Source: Pseudomonadota bacterium
GTDB taxonomy: Bacteria; Pseudomonadota; Gammaproteobacteria; Burkholderiales; Rhodocyclaceae
Assembly: GCA_022705135.1 (NCBI GenBank)
Contig: JAKJFA010000019.1
Location: 1-36,523 of the forward strand
Length of the DNA stretch: 36,523 nucleotides
Reading direction: 5' to 3'
A program made the translations under genes and the position numbers. Numbering within the stretch: the stretch's first letter is position 1; the number at the start of each line of letters is the position of its first letter. Positions 26,351-33,346 of this stretch are shown piece after piece. A model generated the notes under the pieces. That model ran no database searches. It was not told the origin of the DNA and saw only the letters and a program-made list of their open reading frames with translations.

Positions 26351-27507
26351 TCGCGCTGTTCCGATTGAACCAGGTTGCGGTAGAGCCGCGCCAGACGGGA
26401 TGCCATGGCGGCATCCGGCCACTCGGCGGCGTAGTGGCGTGCTTCGTCCGACAGGGCGGGCCAGCGTTCTGGATGCGCGAAAAAATCCGCTAGCGCCTGC
26501 CCGAATTCATCTGCATCATCCGGAGAAATGATGGCGCCACGGCGCGGTGCCAGGATGTCGACGGTGCCCATGGCGGCCAGTGCCATGACCGGCAGGCCAG
26601 AAGCCATCGCTTCCAGCAGGACCAATCCTTGCGTTTCGGTACGCGAAGCAAAGACGAAAAGATTGGCAGCGGCGTAGCAACCGGGCAGTTCTTGTTTGCG
26701 GTCGAGGTAGCCGAGAAATCGGACATTCTCGCCCAGACCCATTTGCTGGGCTTGTTTCTGTAAGTCACTGACGACCGGGCCATCGCCCGCGATGAGCAGC
26801 AGGGCTTGCGGATGTTGTGGGCGCGCCTTCTGCATGGCCCGCAGCAGCAGACCGATGTTTTTCTCATGCGCGATCCTGCCGACATAGAGTGCGATCGGGC
26901 GATTGGCGGCGATGTCGTGGCGGGCGCGGAACACGGCGCCATCGCCGGAGGAGAACTGTTGCAGCGGAATGCCGGTGGGCAGGATGTGCAACGGTGCTGT
27001 GACGCCATAATCTTCCAGGCGGTGTTTCATCGCTTGCGAGGGGACGACGATGGCGTCGAGCGCATTGCACTGGCGGCGCGACCAGGCGCGCGTCTGCCAG
27101 CGCAGCAGGCTGGCTGGAATGAAGGGCGCGTAATGTTGCAGATATTCCTCAAACAGCGTGTGGTAGGTGGTGACGATGGGGATGCCGAGCTGGCGCGCCG
27201 CCTTGAGGCCAGCGTAATGGGCGACGAATGGGGTGTGGGTGTGGATCAGGTCGCAGCCTTTGGCCGCCTTTAGCACCGCCCTGTGCATGGCGCGCCAGTG
27301 CAGAAGGCGGTCTTCCGGATCGAGCGGGATGACCCGGCCGGGAACGCGCGTGATCCAGTCTTCCGTGCCGTGTAGTTTGTCGTAAGCCGGGGCGATCAGG
27401 CGGACATCGACGCCCTCCTCCGGCAGGGTTTGGCGAAAAGTCTGGATTGAGGTCGATACCCCGTTGATGCGGGGAAAATAGACATCCGAAACCATCAGGA
27501 CACGCAT
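26317..27507 (-). CDS. GT4 family glycosyltransferase, probable Agt-like diacylglycerol glycosyltransferase
   Basis: A 396-residue GT-B fold retaining glycosyltransferase. ATG 27507 is preceded by a strong AAGGAGA site. The acceptor-side N-terminus is MRVLMVSDVYFPRINGVSTS, a motif shared by GT4 lipid glycosyltransferases (SqdX/PimB/MgdA-like). The nucleotide-sugar side includes LYVGRIAHEKNIGLLLRA and the EX7E motif at E291/E299. It overlaps the plcP-type gene by 13 bp and dgkA by 34 bp. That position points to diacylglycerol as acceptor, giving a mono- or glucuronosyl-diacylglycerol. This is inference; other lipid acceptors remain possible, and the sugar cannot be read. Confidence 0.82.
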   Translation of the reverse strand: MRVLMVSDVYFPRINGVSTSIQTFRQTLPEEGVDVRLIAPAYDKLHGTEDWITRVPGRVIPLDPEDRLLHWRAMHRAVLKAAKGCDLIHTHTPFVAHYAGLKAARQLGIPIVTTYHTLFEEYLQHYAPFIPASLLRWQTRAWSRRQCNALDAIVVPSQAMKHRLEDYGVTAPLHILPTGIPLQQFSSGDGAVFRARHDIAANRPIALYVGRIAHEKNIGLLLRAMQKARPQHPQALLLIAGDGPVVSDLQKQAQQMGLGENVRFLGYLDRKQELPGCYAAANLFVFASRTETQGLVLLEAMASGLPVMALAAMGTVDILAPRRGAIISPDDADEFGQALADFFAHPERWPALSDEARHYAAEWPDAAMASRLARLYRNLVQSEQREWKAHTKVKPA

Positions 27508-28286
27508 TTGGTTTCTCCTTGCCCGGGCAGGGCGGGAATGTTGCAGTTTGACATTGCTTCCCACTCGATGATTTCAAGGAGGCCGTCGAAGTGCTCAACG
27601 ATGGCGGTGCAGCTGTCGACCCAGTCGCCGCAGTTGACGTAGGTCAGGCCATCAATTTGCCGCTTGCTGGCGAAATGGATGTGACCGCAGATAACGCCGT
27701 CGAGTCCGCGCTGGCGAACGGCGCGAATGACCGCATTTTCAAAGCCATTGATGAACTCCAGGGCCTTTTTGACCTTACGCTTGGCAAACCCGGCCAGAGA
27801 CCAGTAGCCGGTGCGGCCGAGGCGGCGGCGTATCCAGGAAAGAAGGATATTGATACGGACGAGCCATGCGTAGGAAGCGTCGCCGAGCAGGGCGACCCAG
27901 CGGTGGTGCATCGTGACTTGATCGAATTCATCGCCGTGGATGAGCAGGTAGCGGCGGCCGTCGGCGGCGTCGTGCACCCACTCCGGATGGATTTCGATAT
28001 TGCCGAAGACGGTGCCGGAATAATCACGCAGGGCTTCGTCGTGGTTGCCGGGGATGAAAATGACGCGCTCGCCGTGACGGGCGCGACGGAGCACTTTCTG
28101 GACAACGGTGTTCTGGGCTTGTGTCCAGTGGATGCCGCGCTTCATCGCCCAGAAATCGACGATGTCACCGATCAGATAAAGGTGTTCCGCCGAATGCGCG
28201 CGCAGGAAGTCGAGAAGGGCGCTGGCTTGGCACGCGCGCGTACCGAGATGGATGTCTGAGAGAAAAATGCTGCGAACCCGAGGCAT
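27495..28286 (-). CDS. plcP: PlcP-type metallophosphoesterase (phospholipase C for lipid remodelling)
   Basis: A 263-residue calcineurin-like phosphoesterase. Metal ligands are visible: D11 and H13 in SDIHLG, GDIVD at 40-44, GNHD at 80-83, H118 in IHGDEFD, and GHIHF at 201-205. Automatic pipelines often call this group LpxH. True LpxH carries GNRDFL-type and GHTH motifs, whereas this protein has GNHDE, WTQAQNTVVQKVLRRAR and NCGDWVDSCTA, as I recall for Sinorhizobium PlcP. PlcP hydrolyses phosphatidylcholine/ethanolamine to diacylglycerol under phosphate starvation. It is the first gene of plcP-GT4-dgkA, behind a Pho-box-like repeat. There is no clear ribosome site before ATG 28286. Confidence 0.82.
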   Translation of the reverse strand: MPRVRSIFLSDIHLGTRACQASALLDFLRAHSAEHLYLIGDIVDFWAMKRGIHWTQAQNTVVQKVLRRARHGERVIFIPGNHDEALRDYSGTVFGNIEIHPEWVHDAADGRRYLLIHGDEFDQVTMHHRWVALLGDASYAWLVRINILLSWIRRRLGRTGYWSLAGFAKRKVKKALEFINGFENAVIRAVRQRGLDGVICGHIHFASKRQIDGLTYVNCGDWVDSCTAIVEHFDGLLEIIEWEAMSNCNIPALPGQGETKCVS

Positions 28287-28292
28287 GGCGCC

Positions 28293-28347
28293 ACATTAGC
28301 GGCCAACTATGAACGCAATGTGACCGGCAAATGACGATTTGGTGAAA
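28293..28347 (-). promoter_or_regulatory. Pho-box-like tandem repeats and -10 of the plcP operon
   Basis: On the plus strand TGAAC, TGACC, TGACG and TGAAA start at 28310, 28321, 28332 and 28343, exactly 11 bp apart. Read on the minus strand these are four PhoB half-site-like units sharing TCA (TTTCA, CGTCA, GGTCA, GTTCA). The last unit CGTTCAT is followed by 10 nt and TAATGT (28298-28293), the spacing seen in E. coli phoA and pstS promoters. The predicted start of transcription falls near 28286, the start codon itself. Confidence 0.68.
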
Positions 28348-28425
28348 GGGAAAGGGAGATGGCGGGTTTATTGCAAGCACAGGAAGCTATCTCCGTGTTG
28401 CACGGCAGGGGGTGCCCGCAAGAAG

Positions 28426-29232
28426 TCAGGCAGCGACGAGTTCTTGGCTGATTTCAGGAGTACGGTTCGTCAGTCCCAGGGGCGCTTCGCCGGGTGAGAG
28501 GATGACCTCAGCAATCGCTGCATGGGCAGCTTGGGCTACGGTTCGACGGTCTTCGCTGTGCAGACCAAGGGCGGGCAGGCTTTGCAAGCGTGCTTTTAGG
28601 TGGGGGCGCGCAGCGATGCTTTTCAGGCATTCGCCAAAAGAGATCTGACCATCGTAGCGCGGCGCCAAGCTGCGCTTTCCACCCGGTTCCCAGTAAGAAA
28701 TCGCCAAGGGAACGACGGGTCTGCCGGCGGCAAGCGCCGGCTGAATGAGCGCGGCATGAAAGGACAAGAGGCGCAGACCGTCGGTGGTGGTGCCTTCGGG
28801 GAAAACCACGACATGTTTGCCCTGATTCAGTTTTTGGGCGATTTCCCTATTGATCAGGCTGGCATGGCCGTGGCTGCCGCGGCGCAGAAATACGGTTTCA
28901 TTGACGGCCGCCAGCCAGCCGATCAGTGGCCAGTGGCGGACCTCAGCCTTGGAAACAAACGCGCAGGGCAACACGGCGTTGATGACGAAAATATCGAGCC
29001 AGGAAATATGGTTGGCGACGATGAGCGAACCCGGACGGACATGACCGAGGTTGGCATCGGCTTGTATTCCCAGAATAAGGAGCAGGGTTTTTGACCAGCG
29101 TTGTTTCTGGCGGGCACGTTGCAGGTCGTTGAGGAAGTGGAAAAGAAAGACGACCGTGGCGGTCCCGCTCAGAATGAGGAGGCCGACACGGATCAACCGC
29201 AAGGTGCGGACAAGGGGATTATTGTTTTTCAT
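28426..29232 (-). CDS. Lysophospholipid/lyso-ornithine-lipid acyltransferase (PlsC/OlsA family)
   Basis: A 268-residue membrane-bound O-acyltransferase. It has an N-terminal hydrophobic helix at about 13-33, the catalytic NHISWLD (NHx4D) at 74-80, the acceptor-binding FPEGTTTDG at 144-152 and PVVPLAISY at 173-181. The family includes PlsC (1-acylglycerol-3-phosphate to phosphatidate) and OlsA (lyso-ornithine lipid to ornithine lipid). Position 33 bp after an OlsB-like gene favours OlsA, but sequence alone does not separate them. The 139 bp after its stop carry the Pho-like repeats of the next unit. Confidence 0.88.
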   Translation of the reverse strand: MKNNNPLVRTLRLIRVGLLILSGTATVVFLFHFLNDLQRARQKQRWSKTLLLILGIQADANLGHVRPGSLIVANHISWLDIFVINAVLPCAFVSKAEVRHWPLIGWLAAVNETVFLRRGSHGHASLINREIAQKLNQGKHVVVFPEGTTTDGLRLLSFHAALIQPALAAGRPVVPLAISYWEPGGKRSLAPRYDGQISFGECLKSIAARPHLKARLQSLPALGLHSEDRRTVAQAAHAAIAEVILSPGEAPLGLTNRTPEISQELVAA

Positions 29233-29265
29233 TCGGAGTGTGGTTACTCCTTGTTTTTCTTGGAA

Positions 29266-30021
29266 TTAGCCCAGGAAGTGCCTGGCGTAACGGCCTTCGA
29301 GTCGCGCCATGTGCATCAGGATGGGCAGGTCGGCGGTGTTGAAATCGGGGTCCCAGGCGGGTTCGCCGCAGACATAGGCGCCGGCGCGCAGGTAGCCCTT
29401 GATTAGTGGTGGCGTTTCGGCGGGCTCGTTCTGGCGCAGGCTGGCCATGGGCAGTGGGCAGCGCGGGAAAACGCGGTATTCGATGGGTCCGAGATATTCC
29501 TGCGTCAGCCGGTGATAAAGGCTGGCGGCATGATGGCCGCCGTCTGCCATGCTGACGGAAGCGCAACCGGTCAAATATTCGTAGCCGCCGGCGCGCATGT
29601 AATGCGCCAGTCCTGCCCACAGGAGGGCGATGGTGGCCCCGTTGCGATAGTCCGGATGCACGCAGGAACGGCCGATTTCAACCAGGCGCGGGCGCAGGTG
29701 TTGCAGCCGCGTGAGGTCGAATTCGTTCTCGGAGTAATAGCCGATATTACGGGCTTTTTCGGGCGAGAGAATGCGGTAGGTTCCGACCACTTCGCTGTTG
29801 TCAGCATCGCGCACGATCAGGTGTTCGCAGAAGGGGTCGTAGATGTCCTGATCGATGCCAGGAATGCGGCTGGGTAACTTTGCGCCCAGTTCGCCCGCGA
29901 AAATCTGGTAGCGCAGGCGCTGGGCTTCGACGATCTCATCGGCGTGCCGGGCGAGGCAGACGGAAAGTTTGGGGCGGGCCTTGCGCGGGGCGGCATGTTG
30001 GCAAATATGGGTTTGTTCCAT
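29266..30021 (-). CDS. olsB: L-ornithine N(alpha)-acyltransferase OlsB-like (GNAT)
   Basis: Catalyses the first step of ornithine lipid synthesis: transfer of a 3-hydroxyacyl group from acyl carrier protein to ornithine. It has 251 residues. The family signature LVEIGRSCVHPDYRNGATI is at 113-131, followed by LLWAGLAHYM and YLTGCASVSM; the early RYQIFAGELGA is also typical of OlsB and related hemolysin-like acyltransferases. ATG 30021 is preceded by GAGGAG on the minus strand, which lies in the 3' arm of a leader hairpin. It is the first gene of the leftward cluster, behind a Pho-box-like promoter. Confidence in OlsB rather than another acyl-ACP GNAT comes partly from the adjacent PlsC/OlsA gene. 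Confidence 0.87.
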   Translation of the reverse strand: MEQTHICQHAAPRKARPKLSVCLARHADEIVEAQRLRYQIFAGELGAKLPSRIPGIDQDIYDPFCEHLIVRDADNSEVVGTYRILSPEKARNIGYYSENEFDLTRLQHLRPRLVEIGRSCVHPDYRNGATIALLWAGLAHYMRAGGYEYLTGCASVSMADGGHHAASLYHRLTQEYLGPIEYRVFPRCPLPMASLRQNEPAETPPLIKGYLRAGAYVCGEPAWDPDFNTADLPILMHMARLEGRYARHFLG

Positions 30022-30029
30022 TCTTTACT

Positions 30030-30048
30030 CCTCAGGGTGATCCTGAGG
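30030..30048 (-). promoter_or_regulatory. Hairpin covering the olsB ribosome-binding site
   Basis: A perfect 7-bp inverted repeat, CCTCAGG (30030-30036) and CCTGAGG (30042-30048), with a 5-nt loop. On the minus strand the 3' arm contains part of the GAGGAG ribosome site nine bases before the olsB ATG, so the folded leader would mask it. Confidence 0.6.
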
Positions 30049-30052
30049 CGCC

Positions 30053-30096
30053 AATGTAGTCAGGAAAGGTGACCGTTTTGTTACGGCTGTTTGGCG
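30053..30096 (-). promoter_or_regulatory. Pho-box-like repeats and -10 of olsB-plsC
   Basis: Plus-strand TGACC (30070), TTACG (30081) and TGGCG (30092) are 11 bp apart. On the minus strand the proximal unit CGGTCAC (30075-30069) is followed by exactly 10 nt and then TACATT (30058-30053), the PhoB promoter geometry. The predicted transcript starts about 25 nt before the olsB ATG. Confidence 0.65.
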
Positions 30097-30148
30097 CAAT
30101 GGTTTCATTCACAGCCGTTCCGGCCGAGTCGTGGTGAATGGGGGAATG

Positions 30149-30166
30149 TTACGTTTTGATGACCGC
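30149..30166 (-). promoter_or_regulatory. Second, weaker Pho-like repeat pair upstream of olsB
   Basis: TTACG (30149) and TGACC (30160) are 11 bp apart; on the minus strand they read CGGTCAT-N4-ACGTAAC. No good -10 hexamer lies 10 nt downstream, so this may be an auxiliary PhoB site or chance. Confidence 0.35.
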
Positions 30167-30220
30167 GCGTTACTGTGTGCCGATTTGCCGCATACTCCTG
30201 CTTGCATCGGAGGCTGATCT

Positions 30221-31696
30221 GTGGCTATCGAGACGGAACTCAAACTTTCCCTGCCGACGCGGTGGGCGCCGCAGGTAAGCAAGCACCCGTTGTTGGCGGG
30301 TTTGCCGGCGCAGGCTTGCCGCCTGAGCAGCACCTATTACGATACGCCGGATCAGTTTTTGCTGGCGCATGGCGTGGCTGTCCGTTTCCGCAGAAAGCGC
30401 GGCCGCTGGCTGATGACAGTCAAACGTGACGATCCTGCCGGTGGCGCGCTGACCCAACGCCAGGAGTGGGAATATCCGGCCTGCCCCGGCCGGTTTGATT
30501 TCTCCCTGGTCGGATGCGCGAAACTGCGGCGGCTGTTGCAGGGGTGCAGCGCGCGGCTGATGGCGATTTTCAGCACCCATTTCCTGCGGCGGAGCTGGTT
30601 GGTCGAGCGCCATGGTGCGCGGATCGAACTGGCGCTCGATCGTGGCCATGTCGACGCAAACGGGCGGCGCCTGCCCCTTTGCGAAGTTGAGCTGGAGCTG
30701 CTTTCCGGGGAACCGGCCGCCCTGTTTGCGCTGGCGCTGGAACTGCAGGCAGAGCTTCCCTTGAGGCCGGCGCTGGCCAGCAAGGCGGAACGCGGTTATC
30801 GCCTCTCCCATGGTGTACCGGCGCAGCCCTGCAAGGCCAGGTCCTCCGGTCTGCAGGCGGACATGACGCCGCTTGCCGCCTTTCGTCATCTGGCGCTCGA
30901 TTGCCTGTGGCAGTTGCAGCGCAATGAAAATGCCGGGCGCTGGCGGGAAGACCCGGAATTCACGCATCAGGCGCGGGTGGCGCTCAGGCGTTTGCGTTCC
31001 CTGCTCAGGTTGTTTGCGCCTGTTCTGCCGCAAGGGTTCGCAGAGGAATATGGCAAGGCCTGGAAAGTGTATTCAGATGTGCTCGGTGCGGCGCGTAACT
31101 GGGATGTGTTGCTGGCGGAAACCCTGCCCCCGGTCAGTGAATCTCTTCCTGGAGACAGGGGGCTGGTGCACTGCGGCAGAAATGCGCTGGCCCAGGCCGG
31201 CAAGGCGCACCGGCAGGTCGAGAACGTGTTTGCCAGCGAGGGCTATGCCCGGCTTGTCCTGGTGTTTGTCGCGCGGCTGTTCGCGCTGGAAGAGCAGGAG
31301 TCAGCGCCGTCGCTGGGCGACTTTTTCATCGGGCGCGTCGGCAAGCTGGAGCGCAGGGCGCGTCTGCAGGCGCGTTTTGCCGAAGCGCCGTCCGCTGCGG
31401 ACTGGCATCGCCTGCGCATTGCGCTCAAGAAGCTGCGATACGCTCTTGAATTCATGGCGCCGCTGCTGGCGCGCAAGCGTTTCAAAGGCTATCAGGCCGC
31501 ATTGCTGCCCCTGCTCGAAGGATTGGGACGGCTCAACGATCTGGATACGGCCGCCCGTCTGGTGCATGATCACATGGGGGAGCGGCATGGCCGGTTCCTG
31601 CTGGGCTGGCTGGCGGGGCAGTCGGCGATGTTGCAGCTGAGCCGGTTGCCGCCAGACCTGGAAAACTGGCTGGCCCGGAAGCCGCCCTGGAAATAG
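30221..31696 (+). CDS. CYTH-CHAD domain protein (inorganic triphosphatase / polyphosphate-associated)
   Basis: A 491-residue fusion. The N-terminal CYTH domain starts with the ETELKL (ExExK) signature at 4-9 and has basic strands such as AVRFRRKRGRWLMTVKR, as in triphosphate-tunnel enzymes like YgiF. A C-terminal CHAD domain from about 215 is helical and rich in conserved histidine/arginine (FTHQARVALRRLRSLLR, WHRLRIALKKLRYALEF). CHAD domains are known to bind polyphosphate. The start is GTG 30221 with GGAGG at 30209-30213. Its place next to pst genes supports a role in phosphate or polyphosphate metabolism. Confidence 0.9.
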   Translation: MAIETELKLSLPTRWAPQVSKHPLLAGLPAQACRLSSTYYDTPDQFLLAHGVAVRFRRKRGRWLMTVKRDDPAGGALTQRQEWEYPACPGRFDFSLVGCAKLRRLLQGCSARLMAIFSTHFLRRSWLVERHGARIELALDRGHVDANGRRLPLCEVELELLSGEPAALFALALELQAELPLRPALASKAERGYRLSHGVPAQPCKARSSGLQADMTPLAAFRHLALDCLWQLQRNENAGRWREDPEFTHQARVALRRLRSLLRLFAPVLPQGFAEEYGKAWKVYSDVLGAARNWDVLLAETLPPVSESLPGDRGLVHCGRNALAQAGKAHRQVENVFASEGYARLVLVFVARLFALEEQESAPSLGDFFIGRVGKLERRARLQARFAEAPSAADWHRLRIALKKLRYALEFMAPLLARKRFKGYQAALLPLLEGLGRLNDLDTAARLVHDHMGERHGRFLLGWLAGQSAMLQLSRLPPDLENWLARKPPWK

Positions 31697-31754
31697 TCCT
31701 GCAATCATGTCCGGGCAGAATCCGCGGTTTGGTCATGTCGTAGTGGGGAGAACC

Positions 31755-32207
31755 ATGGAATTGTTGTTGTGGCGCCATGCAGAGGCGGAAGAGGGCAAGG
31801 ACGATCTAGCGCGGCCATTGACCGCCAGAGGGGTCAAACAGGCGTTGCGAATGGCGGACTGGTTGCGTCCCCGGCTACCCAAGCACCTCAAGACTTATGC
31901 CAGTCCGGCCAAACGCGCTCAGCAGACGGCCGAGGCTCTGGGGATTTCTTTCAAGACTGATCGCCGTTTGGGGCCGTTCGCCGATGTCGCCGATCTCATT
32001 GCCCTGGCGGACTGGCCGTCCGACGGAGGCGCCGTGTTGCTGGTGGGGCACCAGCCAGTGTTGGGCCGTCTGGCCTCCTTGCTTTTGGCGGGCCAGGAGG
32101 CGGACTGGGCCGTCAAAAAGGGGGCTTTATGGTGGTTTTCCAGCCGCGAGCGCCTGAATGAGCCACAGGTGGTGTTAAGGGGGGTTATTGCTCCAGGCCT
32201 GTTGTAA
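31755..32207 (+). CDS. sixA: Phosphohistidine phosphatase SixA
   Basis: Histidine-phosphatase superfamily member; SixA removes phosphate from histidine residues, for example of ArcB or PTS proteins. From ATG 31755 (MELLLWRHAEAEEG), with GGGGAG at 31745-31750, it has 150 residues. The RHA motif at 7-9 carries the catalytic histidine, and the second histidine lies in LLVGHQPVLG. The upstream in-frame ATG at 31707 would add family-atypical residues. It lies 58 bp after the CYTH-CHAD gene, a neighbour pairing I recall in betaproteobacteria. Its true substrate here is unknown. Confidence 0.9.
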   Translation: MELLLWRHAEAEEGKDDLARPLTARGVKQALRMADWLRPRLPKHLKTYASPAKRAQQTAEALGISFKTDRRLGPFADVADLIALADWPSDGGAVLLVGHQPVLGRLASLLLAGQEADWAVKKGALWWFSSRERLNEPQVVLRGVIAPGLL

Positions 32208-32218
32208 GTCCCCGGGTT

Positions 32219-32252
32219 CTGTCATGCTAATGTAACAATCGCGTTTTAAGCT
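32219..32252 (+). promoter_or_regulatory. Pho box and -10 of the pst operon
   Basis: CTGTCAT (32219-32225, a perfect consensus half-site) is followed after 4 nt by ATGTAAC (32230-32236), an 11-bp repeat. After 10 more nt comes TAAGCT (32247-32252) in the -10 position. pstS starts 36 bp later. Confidence 0.75.
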
Positions 32253-32288
32253 GCGCTGGTCTCAACCACAAAACGCAGGAGTTTTAGC

Positions 32289-33275
32289 ATGAACAGATTC
32301 AGCAAATGGACTGCCTTGGCCGGGGTTGGCCTTCTTTCCGTTAATATCGCCCATGCCCAGATCGTCAAGATTGATGGTTCTTCCACCGTGTATCCGATTA
32401 CCGAGGCGGTGGCCGAGGAGTTCCAGAAGGCTAAGAAGAATGCCATCAAGGTTACCGTGGGGATTTCCGGTACGGGCGGCGGTTTCAAGAAGTTCTGCCG
32501 CGGCGAGACCGATATTTCCGATGCCTCACGCCCGATTTCCAAGAAGGAAATGGAGGCCTGCAAGGAAGCCGGCATCCAGTATTATGAAATGCCGGTGGCG
32601 TTCGATGCGCTGACCGTTGTCATCAACCCTAAGAACGATTTCGTCAAGTCCATGACCCCGGCCGAGTTGAAAAAGATGTGGGAGCCGGCCGCTACCGGCA
32701 AGGTGATGAGCTGGAAGGACGTCAATCCCGCCTTCCCGGATGTGCCGCTGAAGCTGTTTGCACCGGGCGCCGATTCGGGCACTTTCGATTATTTCACCGA
32801 AGCCATCAATGGCAAGTCCAAGGCTTCGCGCACCGACTTTACAGCCTCCGAGGACGATAACGTGCTGGTGCAGGGCGTCTCGCGCGACAAGGGCGGTTTG
32901 GCTTATTTCGGCTTTGCCTACTATGTCGAAAACCAGAAAAAGCTGAAGGCCGTTCCCATCTTCAACGGCAAGGAAGCCGTGCTGCCGTCGCCGCAAACGG
33001 TGGAAAATGGCACCTATGCGCCGCTCTCCCGCCCCATCTTCATCTATGTCAATGCCAAGTCGCTTGAGAAGCCGGAAGTCAAGGCGTTCGTCGAGTACTA
33101 CATGAAGCACAGTCCTGAGCTGGTCAGGGAAGTGAAGTACGTACCGCTGCCGGCCAAGGCCTATACGCTGAACATGGAGCATGTGGCCAAGAAGAAGATC
33201 GGCACGGTGTATGGCGGCGAAGAGGCCATCGGCGTCAAAATTGACGAGTTGATGGCGCGTGAAGCCAAGTACTGA
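32289..33275 (+). CDS. pstS: Periplasmic phosphate-binding protein PstS
   Basis: High-affinity phosphate receptor of the Pst ABC importer. It has 328 residues with a clear signal peptide ([20 protein letters not shown], likely cleaved after Ala23, AHA|Q). Phosphate-contact segments are visible: GSSTVYP at 30-36, SRPISKKE and [15 protein letters not shown] at 32276-32280 precedes the ATG. It is the first gene of pstS-C-A-B-phoU, behind a Pho box, and is separated from pstC by a 71-bp gap with a stem-loop. Confidence 0.97.
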   Translation: MNRFSKWTALAGVGLLSVNIAHAQIVKIDGSSTVYPITEAVAEEFQKAKKNAIKVTVGISGTGGGFKKFCRGETDISDASRPISKKEMEACKEAGIQYYEMPVAFDALTVVINPKNDFVKSMTPAELKKMWEPAATGKVMSWKDVNPAFPDVPLKLFAPGADSGTFDYFTEAINGKSKASRTDFTASEDDNVLVQGVSRDKGGLAYFGFAYYVENQKKLKAVPIFNGKEAVLPSPQTVENGTYAPLSRPIFIYVNAKSLEKPEVKAFVEYYMKHSPELVREVKYVPLPAKAYTLNMEHVAKKKIGTVYGGEEAIGVKIDELMAREAKY

Positions 33276-33297
33276 TCTGTTTTGATTGCTGTGCCAG

Positions 33298-33331
33298 ACT
33301 CCGGTTCCGCTCGCGCGGGCCGGAGTTCTTC
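33298..33331 (+). terminator. Stem-loop between pstS and pstC (attenuator or mRNA stabiliser)
   Basis: ACTCCGG (33298-33304) pairs with CCGGAGT (33320-33326). An inner CCGC/GCGG helix (33307-33310 with 33315-33318) continues the stem past a small bulge, and TTCTT follows. Such structures commonly let pstS accumulate above the membrane subunits. Confidence 0.65.
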
Positions 33332-33346
33332 GGATAGAGTCTGGGA

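Noticed and set aside
27495-28286. Annotation as UDP-2,3-diacylglucosamine diphosphatase LpxH
   Set aside because: Key motifs differ from LpxH (GNHDE rather than GNRDFL-type, GHIHF rather than GHTH), and the operon context is diacylglycerol chemistry.
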